Shown piece after piece: positions 1 to 7,262 of a DNA stretch of 35,776 nucleotides. Source of the DNA: JAJNBD01 sp964471475. Lineage in GTDB: Bacteria > Pseudomonadota > Gammaproteobacteria > CAISUE01. Within the stretch, counting starts at the first letter, position 1. Every line of letters starts with the position of its first letter. The translations under genes and the position numbers were made by a program. The notes beneath the pieces were generated by a model. It saw nothing but the letters and a program-made list of their open reading frames with translations. It made no database searches and was not told the DNA's origin. The stretch lies in assembly GCA_964471475.1 (NCBI GenBank), contig CAYYFQ010000021.1, positions 1-35,776 of the forward strand, read 5' to 3'.

Positions 1-261
1 GCTGTTTTAGGGTTGTTAGCCATTTTAGTTCGACAAGAACTCGTCTTTTTTATTTTGGGTGGTATTTTTGTAATAGAAGCTATTTCTGTAATTTTGCAAG
101 TGGTTTCTTTCCAATGCACAGGCAAGCGCATTTTTAGGATGGCACCGATCCATCATCATTTTGAATTAAAAGGCTGGCCTGAACCACGAGTTATTGTACG
201 ATTTTGGATTATTACGGTGGTGTTGGTGTTGGTGGGATTGACGACGCTTAAAATCCGCTAG
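1..261 (+). CDS. mraY: MraY, C-terminal part (phospho-MurNAc-pentapeptide translocase), cut by window edge
   Basis: MraY transfers phospho-MurNAc-pentapeptide to undecaprenyl phosphate at the inner membrane, forming lipid I for peptidoglycan. Only the last 86 codons are present; the frame is open from base 1, so the gene begins outside the window. The translation contains the family's C-terminal signature MAPIHHHFELKGWPEPRVI, whose triple histidine lies in a conserved cytoplasmic loop, followed by the final membrane helix ending in TLKIR. The next gene is skp, 56 bases on. MraY is normally followed by murD and ftsW in the division/cell-wall cluster, so that cluster is broken here. Identity is secure because this C-terminus is almost invariant. 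Confidence 0.96.
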   Translation, partial: AVLGLLAILVRQELVFFILGGIFVIEAISVILQVVSFQCTGKRIFRMAPIHHHFELKGWPEPRVIVRFWIITVVLVLVGLTTLKIR

Positions 262-317
262 CACGTGCCATTCTAAATTTAGTGTACAATACGCAAAAAA
301 CAAAGGAATATTTTCTT

Positions 318-842
318 ATGTATAAAAAGTTCTTTACTGTGTTCTTAGGCGCTTTAGCGCTCAATGCTTATGCGGTCGACGACACTGCAAGCTCGCCTAA
401 AGTACTTAAAATTGGGGTGGTTGATGTGCGTGCTGTGGTGCAGGAGTCCCCTCAGTTGCAAGCATTAAATTTGCAGTTAACGCAAAAATATAAACCACGT
501 GAACAGGCAATTATTGCTGCGCAAGTTAAATTTAAAGCAGAAGAAGATAAGTATAACAAAACAGCGGGAGCACTAAGCGATTCAGAACGCACGAAGCTCC
601 AAAACAGTTTGATTTTTGATCGTGCTAATTTGCAGGCGATGATTACTTCTTTCCAACAAGATTTGGATAATGAACAAAACAGCGATATGCAAAAATTATT
701 GAGTCAGGTGGCTTCAATTGTCAATGATATTGCTAAAAAAGAACATTATGATTTGATTCTGCAGGCGGATAGTGTTCCATACGCTAATGCAGATCTTAAT
801 ATTACTAAAGCAGTATTACGTAATTTGAACGCCCATGACTAA
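318..842 (+). CDS. skp: Skp/OmpH periplasmic chaperone
   Basis: Skp is the periplasmic chaperone that holds unfolded outer-membrane proteins on the way to the BAM complex. I place the start at 318 because AAAGGAA at 302-308 lies nine bases upstream and the protein then begins with a textbook signal peptide, MYKKFFTVFLGALALNAYA, with cleavage predicted before VDD; an in-frame ATG at 282 would put a polar stretch before it. The mature part opens with a beta strand (KIGVVDVRAVV) followed by long Gln/Lys/Glu-rich helices (about residues 45-125), the tentacles of the Skp trimer. Its 174 residues compare with about 160 in E. coli. It heads skp-lpxD-fabZ-lpxA, but the usual upstream neighbour bamA is missing and lies at 19759. 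Confidence 0.93.
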   Translation: MYKKFFTVFLGALALNAYAVDDTASSPKVLKIGVVDVRAVVQESPQLQALNLQLTQKYKPREQAIIAAQVKFKAEEDKYNKTAGALSDSERTKLQNSLIFDRANLQAMITSFQQDLDNEQNSDMQKLLSQVASIVNDIAKKEHYDLILQADSVPYANADLNITKAVLRNLNAHD

Positions 843-854
843 CTCGCGCTAATT

Positions 855-1883
855 ATGAGCAAGAGCAAACACTATACGTTAAAAACATTAGCTGAGTATT
901 TGCAAGCGCAATTACATGGTGATCCTCAAATCACTATTCTGGGGTTAGCGGCTTTAGCAGATGCTAAAGCCAATCAAATTAGTTTCTTCGATAATCCTAA
1001 ATATCACGCTCAGTTACTCACTACTCAAGCAAGCGCTGTAATTTTAGCACCTAAATTTCTTGGAGATTGTCCAACGGGTGCTTTAGTAGTTGAGCATCCC
1101 TATGTGGCTTATGCTAAACTCGCACAATTATTTTGGCAAAAACCAGCCGCTTACCAAGGGATTCATCCAACAGCTTTAGTGGATCCCTCTGCGACTGTCG
1201 GTCAAAACGTAAGCATTGGGCCGTATGCAGTAATTGGTTCAGAGTGTTTGATTGAAGATGAAGTTATTATTGGTGCGCATTGTGTGGCGGGGGAGCGTTG
1301 TCGAATCGGTTCACACACTGCGTTAGCTGCCAGAGTAACTTTATATGATCAAATCGATATTGGATCTCATTGCGTTATTCATAGTGGAGTAGTGATTGGT
1401 TCTGATGGCTTTGGTTTTGCTCCCAGTCAAAGTGGTTATGAAAAAATTCCACAATTAGGTGGTGTAAAAATTGGCAATCATGTAGAAATTGGCGCTAATA
1501 CAACGATTGATCGAGGGGCACTTAATGATACAGTTATTGCTGATGGTGTGAAACTCGATAATCAAATTCAAATTGGACATAACGTTAGCATTGGCAAAAA
1601 TACGGTGATTGCCGGGTGTACTGGGGTTGCTGGCAGTACTAAAATTGGCGCTGATTGTATGATTGGTGGGGCGGTGGGAATCGCAGGGCATATTCATATT
1701 GCTGATAATGTCATGTTGACGGGTATGGCAATGGTCACCAATTCTATTGATCAACCGGGGGTGTATGCCTCGGGGACTGGCATTTTACCGCGAGCTGAAT
1801 GGCAAAAAGCCGCGGTGCGATTCCGTCAATTGAACCAGATGGCAAAATCTCTCAGTGAATTAGAAAAAAAGAGGCGTGTATGA
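855..1883 (+). CDS. lpxD: LpxD, UDP-3-O-(3-hydroxyacyl)glucosamine N-acyltransferase
   Basis: LpxD adds the second hydroxyacyl chain, carried on ACP, to the UDP-3-O-acyl-glucosamine formed after LpxC, in the cytoplasmic part of lipid A synthesis. The N-terminal 100 residues form the uridine-binding domain (LAEYLQAQLHGDP, ISFFDNPKY). From about residue 105 the protein is built of hexapeptide repeats of the I-G-x-x-x-x type, giving a left-handed beta helix. His242 in QIQIGHNVSIG matches the catalytic histidine of the family. It ends with a short C-terminal helical extension. The 342-residue length is normal. The gene starts 12 bases after skp with no obvious Shine-Dalgarno sequence, and its stop overlaps the fabZ start by four bases, indicating translational coupling. 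Confidence 0.97.
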   Translation: MSKSKHYTLKTLAEYLQAQLHGDPQITILGLAALADAKANQISFFDNPKYHAQLLTTQASAVILAPKFLGDCPTGALVVEHPYVAYAKLAQLFWQKPAAYQGIHPTALVDPSATVGQNVSIGPYAVIGSECLIEDEVIIGAHCVAGERCRIGSHTALAARVTLYDQIDIGSHCVIHSGVVIGSDGFGFAPSQSGYEKIPQLGGVKIGNHVEIGANTTIDRGALNDTVIADGVKLDNQIQIGHNVSIGKNTVIAGCTGVAGSTKIGADCMIGGAVGIAGHIHIADNVMLTGMAMVTNSIDQPGVYASGTGILPRAEWQKAAVRFRQLNQMAKSLSELEKKRRV

Positions 1884-2323
1884 ATATTCAAAAAATAATG
1901 GAAGCCATACCTCATCGGTATCCTTTTTTATTAGTAGATCGGGTATTGGAAATCAACGCTAAAAAATCTTTGAAAGCAATTAAAAATGTGACGGTTAATG
2001 AAGCATTTTTTGTGGGCCATTTTCCTCAACGTCCTGTAATGCCGGGCGTGTTAATTGTCGAAGCTTTAGCGCAAGCTTGTGGTTTATTGGCAACTTATTC
2101 TTACCCGGACCCTTCTGGGAATGCTTTGTTTCTGTTGGCGGGAATTGAAAAAACACGTTTCAAGCGTATTGTTGAACCTGGGGATCAGTTAATATTGCAT
2201 ATCACTATGACTAGTGATAAGCATCGTTTGTTAAAATGCCGAGGGGTAGCGACTGTCAATGACGAAGTGGCGTGTACTACTGAATTATCTAGCGTACGTC
2301 GAGAGGTAACAAAAAATGATTGA
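1880..2323 (+). CDS. fabZ: FabZ, 3-hydroxyacyl-ACP dehydratase
   Basis: FabZ dehydrates 3-hydroxyacyl-ACP in the fatty-acid elongation cycle and competes with LpxA and LpxD for the same hydroxyacyl-ACP pool, which explains its place between them. The hot-dog fold motif GHFPQRPVMPGVLIVEALAQ carries the catalytic pair His47 and Glu61, and the N-terminal IPHRYPFLLVDRV is typical of the family. At 147 residues it is normal length. The start overlaps lpxD by four bases, with GAGG just upstream in the lpxD coding end, and the 3' end overlaps lpxA by eight bases. Confidence 0.97.
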   Translation: MNIQKIMEAIPHRYPFLLVDRVLEINAKKSLKAIKNVTVNEAFFVGHFPQRPVMPGVLIVEALAQACGLLATYSYPDPSGNALFLLAGIEKTRFKRIVEPGDQLILHITMTSDKHRLLKCRGVATVNDEVACTTELSSVRREVTKND

Positions 2324-3089
2324 TCCACGAGCGGATGTGCATCCTGACGCAAAAATTGCGTCGAATGTGACGATAGGTCCTTGGACAGTAGTTGAAAAGG
2401 GTGTTGAAATTGGTGAAGGCTCAGTGATTAGTTCTCATGTTGTGATCCAGGGCCCCACTAAAATAGGAGCTAATAATCGGATCTTTCAATTTGCTTCAGT
2501 GGGTGCGGCGCCTCAAGATAAAAAATATGCAGAAGAAGAAACTTGGCTTGAAATAGGTGACCACAACGTGATCCGCGAGTTTACAACGATTAATCGCGGA
2601 ACAGTGCAAGGCGGGGGCGTCACTAAAATCGGAAGTCATAATTTATTTATGGCCTACGCTCATGTGGCGCATGACTGTATTATTGGAAATCATGCCATTT
2701 TTGCAAATTACAGCGGGCTCGCAGGGCATGTCATTATTGAAGATTGGGTGAGTTTGGCAGCCTATTCAGCGATTCACCAATTTTGTACGATCGGTGCACA
2801 TGCGTTTATTGGTAATAATTGTAAAGTAGTGCAAGATGTTTTACCGTTTTTAATGATTGCAGGGGGGGATAACCCTAAACCTTATGGGTTAAACTCAGTA
2901 GGCTTGCAGCGTCGTGGTTTTTCAGAAGAAACTTTACGTGAGCTGAAAAAAGCCTATCGCATTATTTTTAGGCAGGAGCTAACCACTAGTCAAGCCTTAC
3001 TAGAATTGGAGAGTCTTGCTCAAACCTCACCTCAAGTGAAAATGTTGGTACAAGCCATTGAAAAGGCAAGCCGCGGGTTTTTGAAATAA
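2316..3089 (+). CDS. lpxA: LpxA, UDP-GlcNAc O-acyltransferase
   Basis: LpxA carries out the first step of lipid A synthesis, transferring a 3-hydroxyacyl group from ACP to the 3-OH of UDP-GlcNAc. Hexapeptide repeats run from about residue 5 to 185. The motif AHVAHDCIIGN contains His116 and His119, matching the substrate-binding and catalytic histidines of the family, and is followed by ANYSGLAGHV and HQFCTIGAHAF. The C-terminal helical domain contains GLQRRGFS. The length of 257 residues is normal. The start overlaps fabZ by eight bases, with GAGAGG upstream. lpxB, the common next gene, is absent, and a TehA/SLAC1-type gene follows 15 bases later. Confidence 0.97.
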   Translation: MIDPRADVHPDAKIASNVTIGPWTVVEKGVEIGEGSVISSHVVIQGPTKIGANNRIFQFASVGAAPQDKKYAEEETWLEIGDHNVIREFTTINRGTVQGGGVTKIGSHNLFMAYAHVAHDCIIGNHAIFANYSGLAGHVIIEDWVSLAAYSAIHQFCTIGAHAFIGNNCKVVQDVLPFLMIAGGDNPKPYGLNSVGLQRRGFSEETLRELKKAYRIIFRQELTTSQALLELESLAQTSPQVKMLVQAIEKASRGFLK

Positions 3090-3104
3090 TTAAAAGGAGA
3101 ATTT

Positions 3105-4088
3105 ATGACATTTAAAGAATACTTTATGGAGATTTGGTTAAAAAAATACCCAACACCAGCAGCCGGTTTAGCACTCGGCATTTCAAGCTTGGGAATTCTC
3201 TGGACACTATTCACACCATTTTGGGCTCATCCTATTTTACAAATTATCACCGGAGCGATTGCAGTTGCTTTAATTCTTCCTGTGATCAGTAAATTTATTT
3301 TGCATCCTCAGGTGTTTATGAATGAAATAAAACATCCTTTGGTGGGGAGTGTGATTCCAACATTGGCCATGAGTTTAATGGTGATTAGCAAAGACCTCTA
3401 TGAGGTTTTTTATAGCATCAGCGAAATTATTTGGATACTTGCGGTCCTTTTACATTGTTGGTTTTTAGTTTTATTTGTGAGATATCAGTTGACCAGTTTT
3501 CATATCGAAAATATGGTGCCGAGTTGGTTTGTTCCTCCTATTGGTATTGTAGTAGCTGCGGTCACCGTGCCTGCAAATAATGGGGTGCTTCATGCGATTG
3601 CTGAATTTATTGTGTATTTTGGTTTGATTGCTTATTTGATCATGTTGCCTTTAATGCTGTATCGATTGATATTGCATCCCACGGTCCCTCCTCATGCTAA
3701 ACCAAGCTTGGCGGTATTGGCAGCCCCTGCAAGCCTTGTGATCACAGGCTATTTAAATGTTGTTGAATCTCCTAATTTGATTTTATTATTAATGCTTTTA
3801 GGGGTAGCTTTGTTAATGACAGTGAGTGTTTATATTAAATTAAGTCATTTATTACGCTTACCTTTTACTCCCGCTTTTTCTGCGTATACTTTCCCTTTAG
3901 TGATTAGCGCTACTTCCATGGTTAAATCTTCTTTATGGGTTCACACCGTTCCTGTTTTTACACAAGGTGGTTTAGAATCATTGGAAGCTATCGCAGTGGC
4001 AGAGTTAGTGTTATCGAGTATCATTGTGATTTATATTTTGTATCGTTATGTGCTTTATATTGGAACTGCTAAACATACCATAGTTTAA
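3105..4088 (+). CDS. SLAC1/TehA-type (TDT family) membrane transporter or channel
   Basis: This is an integral membrane protein of 327 residues with about ten hydrophobic segments, the length and topology of the tellurite-resistance/dicarboxylate transporter (TDT) family that includes TehA and the plant anion channel SLAC1. Family-like features are PTPAAGLALGISSLG at the N-terminus, VPPIGIVVAA in the middle and PSLAVLAAPASLVITGYL near residue 200. The ATG at 3105 follows AAAAGGAGA closely. The gene sits 15 bases after lpxA and may be read with the lipid A operon, but nothing ties its function to lipid A. Substrate cannot be read from sequence; family members conduct chloride, nitrate, dicarboxylates or export sulfite. 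A hairpin at 4110-4137 lies downstream. Confidence 0.8.
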   Translation: MTFKEYFMEIWLKKYPTPAAGLALGISSLGILWTLFTPFWAHPILQIITGAIAVALILPVISKFILHPQVFMNEIKHPLVGSVIPTLAMSLMVISKDLYEVFYSISEIIWILAVLLHCWFLVLFVRYQLTSFHIENMVPSWFVPPIGIVVAAVTVPANNGVLHAIAEFIVYFGLIAYLIMLPLMLYRLILHPTVPPHAKPSLAVLAAPASLVITGYLNVVESPNLILLLMLLGVALLMTVSVYIKLSHLLRLPFTPAFSAYTFPLVISATSMVKSSLWVHTVPVFTQGGLESLEAIAVAELVLSSIIVIYILYRYVLYIGTAKHTIV

Positions 4089-4109
4089 AAAATAATTGAT
4101 ACTTTCTGT

Positions 4110-4137
4110 GCCATTTTTGAATTTTTACGAAAATGGC
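4110..4137 (+). terminator. Hairpin after the TehA-like gene, possible terminator
   Basis: GCCATTTT and AAAATGGC form a perfect 8-bp stem around a 12-base AT-rich loop, followed by TCTTT and an AT-rich stretch. It lies 22 bases after the stop codon. The trailing T run is short, so termination would be weak, or this is simply an AT-rich palindrome. Confidence 0.4.
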
Positions 4138-4183
4138 TCTTTATAATTTCAACTTAGTTTAAATCATAGATAACAAACTAAGT
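4117..4183 (+). promoter_or_regulatory. Putative promoter and 9-bp inverted repeat ahead of the 741-residue gene
   Basis: TATAAT at 4142-4147 has a weak -35 candidate, TTGAAT at 4117-4122, with a 19-base spacer. A perfect inverted repeat, ACTTAGTTT (4152-4160) and AAACTAAGT (4175-4183), ends two bases before the start codon at 4186 and occupies the place where a Shine-Dalgarno sequence would sit; none is visible. If transcription starts near 4154, the mRNA would begin with this hairpin. It could be an operator or a translational control element; the role is inference. Confidence 0.45.
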
Positions 4184-4185
4184 GT

Positions 4186-6411
4186 ATGAAATTAACGGCC
4201 CAGCAAATCAAAACGTTGAATGACAATTTTTTTCGTCATTTATTTTCGTTAAACGACAAAATAAACCAACAAAAAATAGACCTTCAGCTTCAATTAGTAG
4301 ATGAAATAACTTTTTTGCGACGTCAAGTTGAGTCGTTGGAGAAAATTTTAGTACAGGAAGTTAATCAATCAGAGATTGAATTAGAAATAGGAAAAATCAA
4401 AGATAGAGCATTGGAATTGATCTTTCCGTGTTTTCAAGAAGCTGACTTAGCGCGCCTCAGTGATGATCGTTTTGAGCAAATTGTGACTATTAAAGAAAAG
4501 CTTCTCATTTTGTTGCATAGAGATGACTATAACTATTTGGAAATCATGCAAGGAGCTCAGGCAGCTAATGAACTTGTTAATGAGCAAAATATAGAAGATA
4601 TAAACAAGCCATTTGATTTGAGTAGTGAAAGCTTGACGTTAGAGAAGCATAGTCCACATGGTTTTTGTTTTCTTAATGCAGACAGAGCTATCACTAAATT
4701 CTCCACAACATTTTCATCCTGTCTCATGCCGCATGTAACTTGTGTTTCTCCCTCCTTGGGTGAGGAGGTGGAGAGTGATGCTTGCGTTTTAAAATGCGAG
4801 CCATATGGGTCAGAAGTAGGGAGCCTTCCCGTCGTAGCTTCTTATAATTTTGCTCAGCAACTGGTGCAGTTAAATCTTCTTTCAGAAAAAAAACCGTCAT
4901 TTTATCTTTTTGATCAAAAACGTGCTTATCAGTTATTACATAGCCCTCAAACGCATACCATCGTGCAAAGTATTTCCTTAAGCCAGCGTGATTATGGAAT
5001 GTCTTCTATGCAAGGAACAGATCTTCAGTCGTTTGTTTCTTTTAATCCGTTAATTGCTAAAAAAAGTGAAAAGAAGTGTTTACATGCTTTTTCTGAGTGG
5101 TTTACTCATTATTTTGGTATTTATTCAAAAGAGCGGCAAAGCTGGCAAGAAGAAATAGCACGTGTAGAAGGGGAGCGTCCCTTTTGGGGATGGAGGTTTT
5201 TGTTTGGCATCACGAATCAAATAATTAATTTATGGCAAAATGAACTTCTCAAGCAGCAACTAATTTCTATTTTGCAAGAAATGCAACAAGCGTATCAGCA
5301 ACTATTAAATATTCAAATTTGGTTAAGGCAATTGAGCCTTGGGAGGGGTGAGCATACGTTGACCTTCAACTATAAAAATTCCGTATTGAATTTTTTTGCT
5401 CAACATCAAAATCGTTTGGAGCAAGAAACTGAACAGTTACGCCAGAAGATGCAAGAGCATCGTGAAGATCAATATGGGATGTTGGAATGTACAGAATTGC
5501 TCGCCATTTTAGGGCAAAATAAAAAAAATAAACATTTATTGAAAGTATGTTTACGTACTCGCCTAGGTACTCAAGAAGGAGTGCAGGTTCAGCTACCACC
5601 AGTTGAAAATAGAGGGGGAAAAGAAGATTGGCGAGAGGACTTTCTTCAGGCTAACCCACTGCCCGACTCGATGCATTTTACCTTATTAACAGAAGTGGAA
5701 AATGTAGAGTATTTTAGTAATAATATGGGGTTTATCACCACGTTGCACAAAGCTTTATTGAGGGTGATCACTGAGCTTTTTTCAAAACAGGGTGCATGCT
5801 TGCTACAAGCGAATACTTTTATTATTCAAGCTACAGAGTTTTTTGTAAAACTTAAGCGAGATTCTTTGTTGAACGATATTAAAAGTTGCATTGGACACTT
5901 ATTGTTAAAAGAACAACAACAATCAGCCATTGTAACTTGCCAAGAGTTGATTGGTGAGACCATGCAGGAGCGATTGGCTAAAGCAAGTAAAATTTTAACA
6001 GAGCTCGATGAAAAAATCTCGTGTTTGATCGATAAAATTAAATCCCTAGCCAACATTAATCATGTGATATTGCGGTATGCTAATCAGTTGATTGGTTACG
6101 CGTTTCAAGAGTATTGGTTTTCAACGGCTGCATTGGTAGAAGCTCATCCAGAGCTTGGGGATTATATAAATCATTTTCAAGCGATAAAAGATGAGAGTTT
6201 TTCAGCGCAGGCATTATTGGGCGAGCTTGTTTCTCTTTCTCAACGTTTTCACTATCAGCAAATTGTGCACGCTTACCAACAAAAACTCATCAATTTATTA
6301 ACCAACGATGAATATTTTCATTCTGATGTTTTGGCATTTCCTAGCACGGAAGCTTGTTGCTTGCAATTAATTTCTTCCGAGGAGAACAATCCATTATGCC
6401 TAGCAGTTTAA
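4186..6411 (+). CDS. Unrecognised 741-residue soluble coiled-coil protein
   Basis: I do not recognise this family. The protein has no signal peptide and no clear membrane span. The first 75 residues are strongly helical and heptad-like (QIDLQLQLV, FLRRQVESLEKILVQEV). A low-complexity-poor middle section (about 140-310) is followed by further Gln/Glu/Leu-rich helical stretches at about 370-430 and 585-640. It is rich in Gln, Glu and Leu throughout. Its stop overlaps the next gene's start by 16 bases, so the two are almost certainly translated together. Absence of a recognisable enzyme motif and a large size recall secreted effector-type proteins of intracellular gammaproteobacteria, but no secretion signal can be assigned from sequence alone; a structural role is equally possible. 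The start at 4186 lacks a Shine-Dalgarno sequence and follows a perfect inverted repeat. Confidence 0.7.
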   Translation: MKLTAQQIKTLNDNFFRHLFSLNDKINQQKIDLQLQLVDEITFLRRQVESLEKILVQEVNQSEIELEIGKIKDRALELIFPCFQEADLARLSDDRFEQIVTIKEKLLILLHRDDYNYLEIMQGAQAANELVNEQNIEDINKPFDLSSESLTLEKHSPHGFCFLNADRAITKFSTTFSSCLMPHVTCVSPSLGEEVESDACVLKCEPYGSEVGSLPVVASYNFAQQLVQLNLLSEKKPSFYLFDQKRAYQLLHSPQTHTIVQSISLSQRDYGMSSMQGTDLQSFVSFNPLIAKKSEKKCLHAFSEWFTHYFGIYSKERQSWQEEIARVEGERPFWGWRFLFGITNQIINLWQNELLKQQLISILQEMQQAYQQLLNIQIWLRQLSLGRGEHTLTFNYKNSVLNFFAQHQNRLEQETEQLRQKMQEHREDQYGMLECTELLAILGQNKKNKHLLKVCLRTRLGTQEGVQVQLPPVENRGGKEDWREDFLQANPLPDSMHFTLLTEVENVEYFSNNMGFITTLHKALLRVITELFSKQGACLLQANTFIIQATEFFVKLKRDSLLNDIKSCIGHLLLKEQQQSAIVTCQELIGETMQERLAKASKILTELDEKISCLIDKIKSLANINHVILRYANQLIGYAFQEYWFSTAALVEAHPELGDYINHFQAIKDESFSAQALLGELVSLSQRFHYQQIVHAYQQKLINLLTNDEYFHSDVLAFPSTEACCLQLISSEENNPLCLAV

Positions 6412-7181
6412 GACGTACTTATCTTGATCGCGCGTATCGAGAAGCTCTTTTGAATGCTGTTGAAGAGTATGAGCGAAGAAAGCCTAGACATTCACGTTTG
6501 GAAGAAGTGGCTTACTGTCGTGAAATTATAAACGCTTTTTATCACACGAATGTTGCTTTAGTGCTTAAACTCAGAAAGTACTTGGCGACGATGAGAACTG
6601 GGTTCAACTTTTTAGGAATTAAGCGCTTACATATCAATACTGGCCGTAGCTTATTGAAACATTTAATTGAAGAAGCCATTGCTAAAAAATCTTTGGAATC
6701 TATGCTTGAAGCGGAAGGGCGTGCTTATCACGAGTTAGTGCAAGCCAGTCAAGAAATTCTTCCCGAAGAGTTGATGTCGGAAAACGAAAGCTTATCTAGG
6801 CAACTTAAATCATTTTCGGAAGATGCGCAACAAAAATTTATAACATTGGAGCAGAAAGTAGCACATGCGGAATTACGATATAAAGAAATACTAGAAGAAA
6901 AAAAAGCGATTCAGCTAAAATATTTAGAGGCTATGAATGAACGAGCCGCCTTAGCTACAGAAAATATAACGCTGCAGCAAACCATCATTAGTTTAAATGA
7001 GGAGAACCAGCAATTGAAAGAAAAAGAGCAATCACGGCTTTCCCCACGATCTCAGGGTTCTGAATCTGAAAAAAAACCTCGAGGAATGCATTTTCAAACT
7101 TTTTTTGGTGGACGTCCTAGACGGCGCTATCACGCGCATAAAAAACATCCCAAAGAGTATTTGCGAGCGCCATCTACGTAA
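6396..7181 (+). CDS. Unrecognised 261-residue coiled-coil protein with a basic tail
   Basis: This gene overlaps the end of the 741-residue gene by 16 bases; the start at 6396 is chosen because GAGGAG at 6379-6384 stands about 11 bases upstream, while the open frame further up has no such signal. The family is unknown to me. Residues 1-110 are mixed helical with many Arg and Glu; about 115-220 form a long coiled coil (LRYKEILEEKKAIQLKYLEA, TLQQTIISLNEENQQLKE). The last 45 residues are Ser/Lys/Arg-rich and strongly basic (GGRPRRRYHAHKKHPK), suggesting binding to nucleic acid or acidic membrane. No signal peptide or membrane span is present. Overlap with the upstream coiled-coil gene suggests that the two proteins act together, which is inference. 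Confidence 0.7.
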   Translation: MPSSLRRTYLDRAYREALLNAVEEYERRKPRHSRLEEVAYCREIINAFYHTNVALVLKLRKYLATMRTGFNFLGIKRLHINTGRSLLKHLIEEAIAKKSLESMLEAEGRAYHELVQASQEILPEELMSENESLSRQLKSFSEDAQQKFITLEQKVAHAELRYKEILEEKKAIQLKYLEAMNERAALATENITLQQTIISLNEENQQLKEKEQSRLSPRSQGSESEKKPRGMHFQTFFGGRPRRRYHAHKKHPKEYLRAPST

Positions 7182-7262
7182 TTTCTGCGTTCGTGGGTTC
7201 CGGATATTATAAAATATAACATTTTTCGGTAGACTAGGTGCTCATTTAAAGGGATGAAGACT

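Noticed and set aside
1455..1754. Antisense open frame inside lpxD
   Set aside because: Produced by the regular hexapeptide-repeat coding of lpxD; no start signal.
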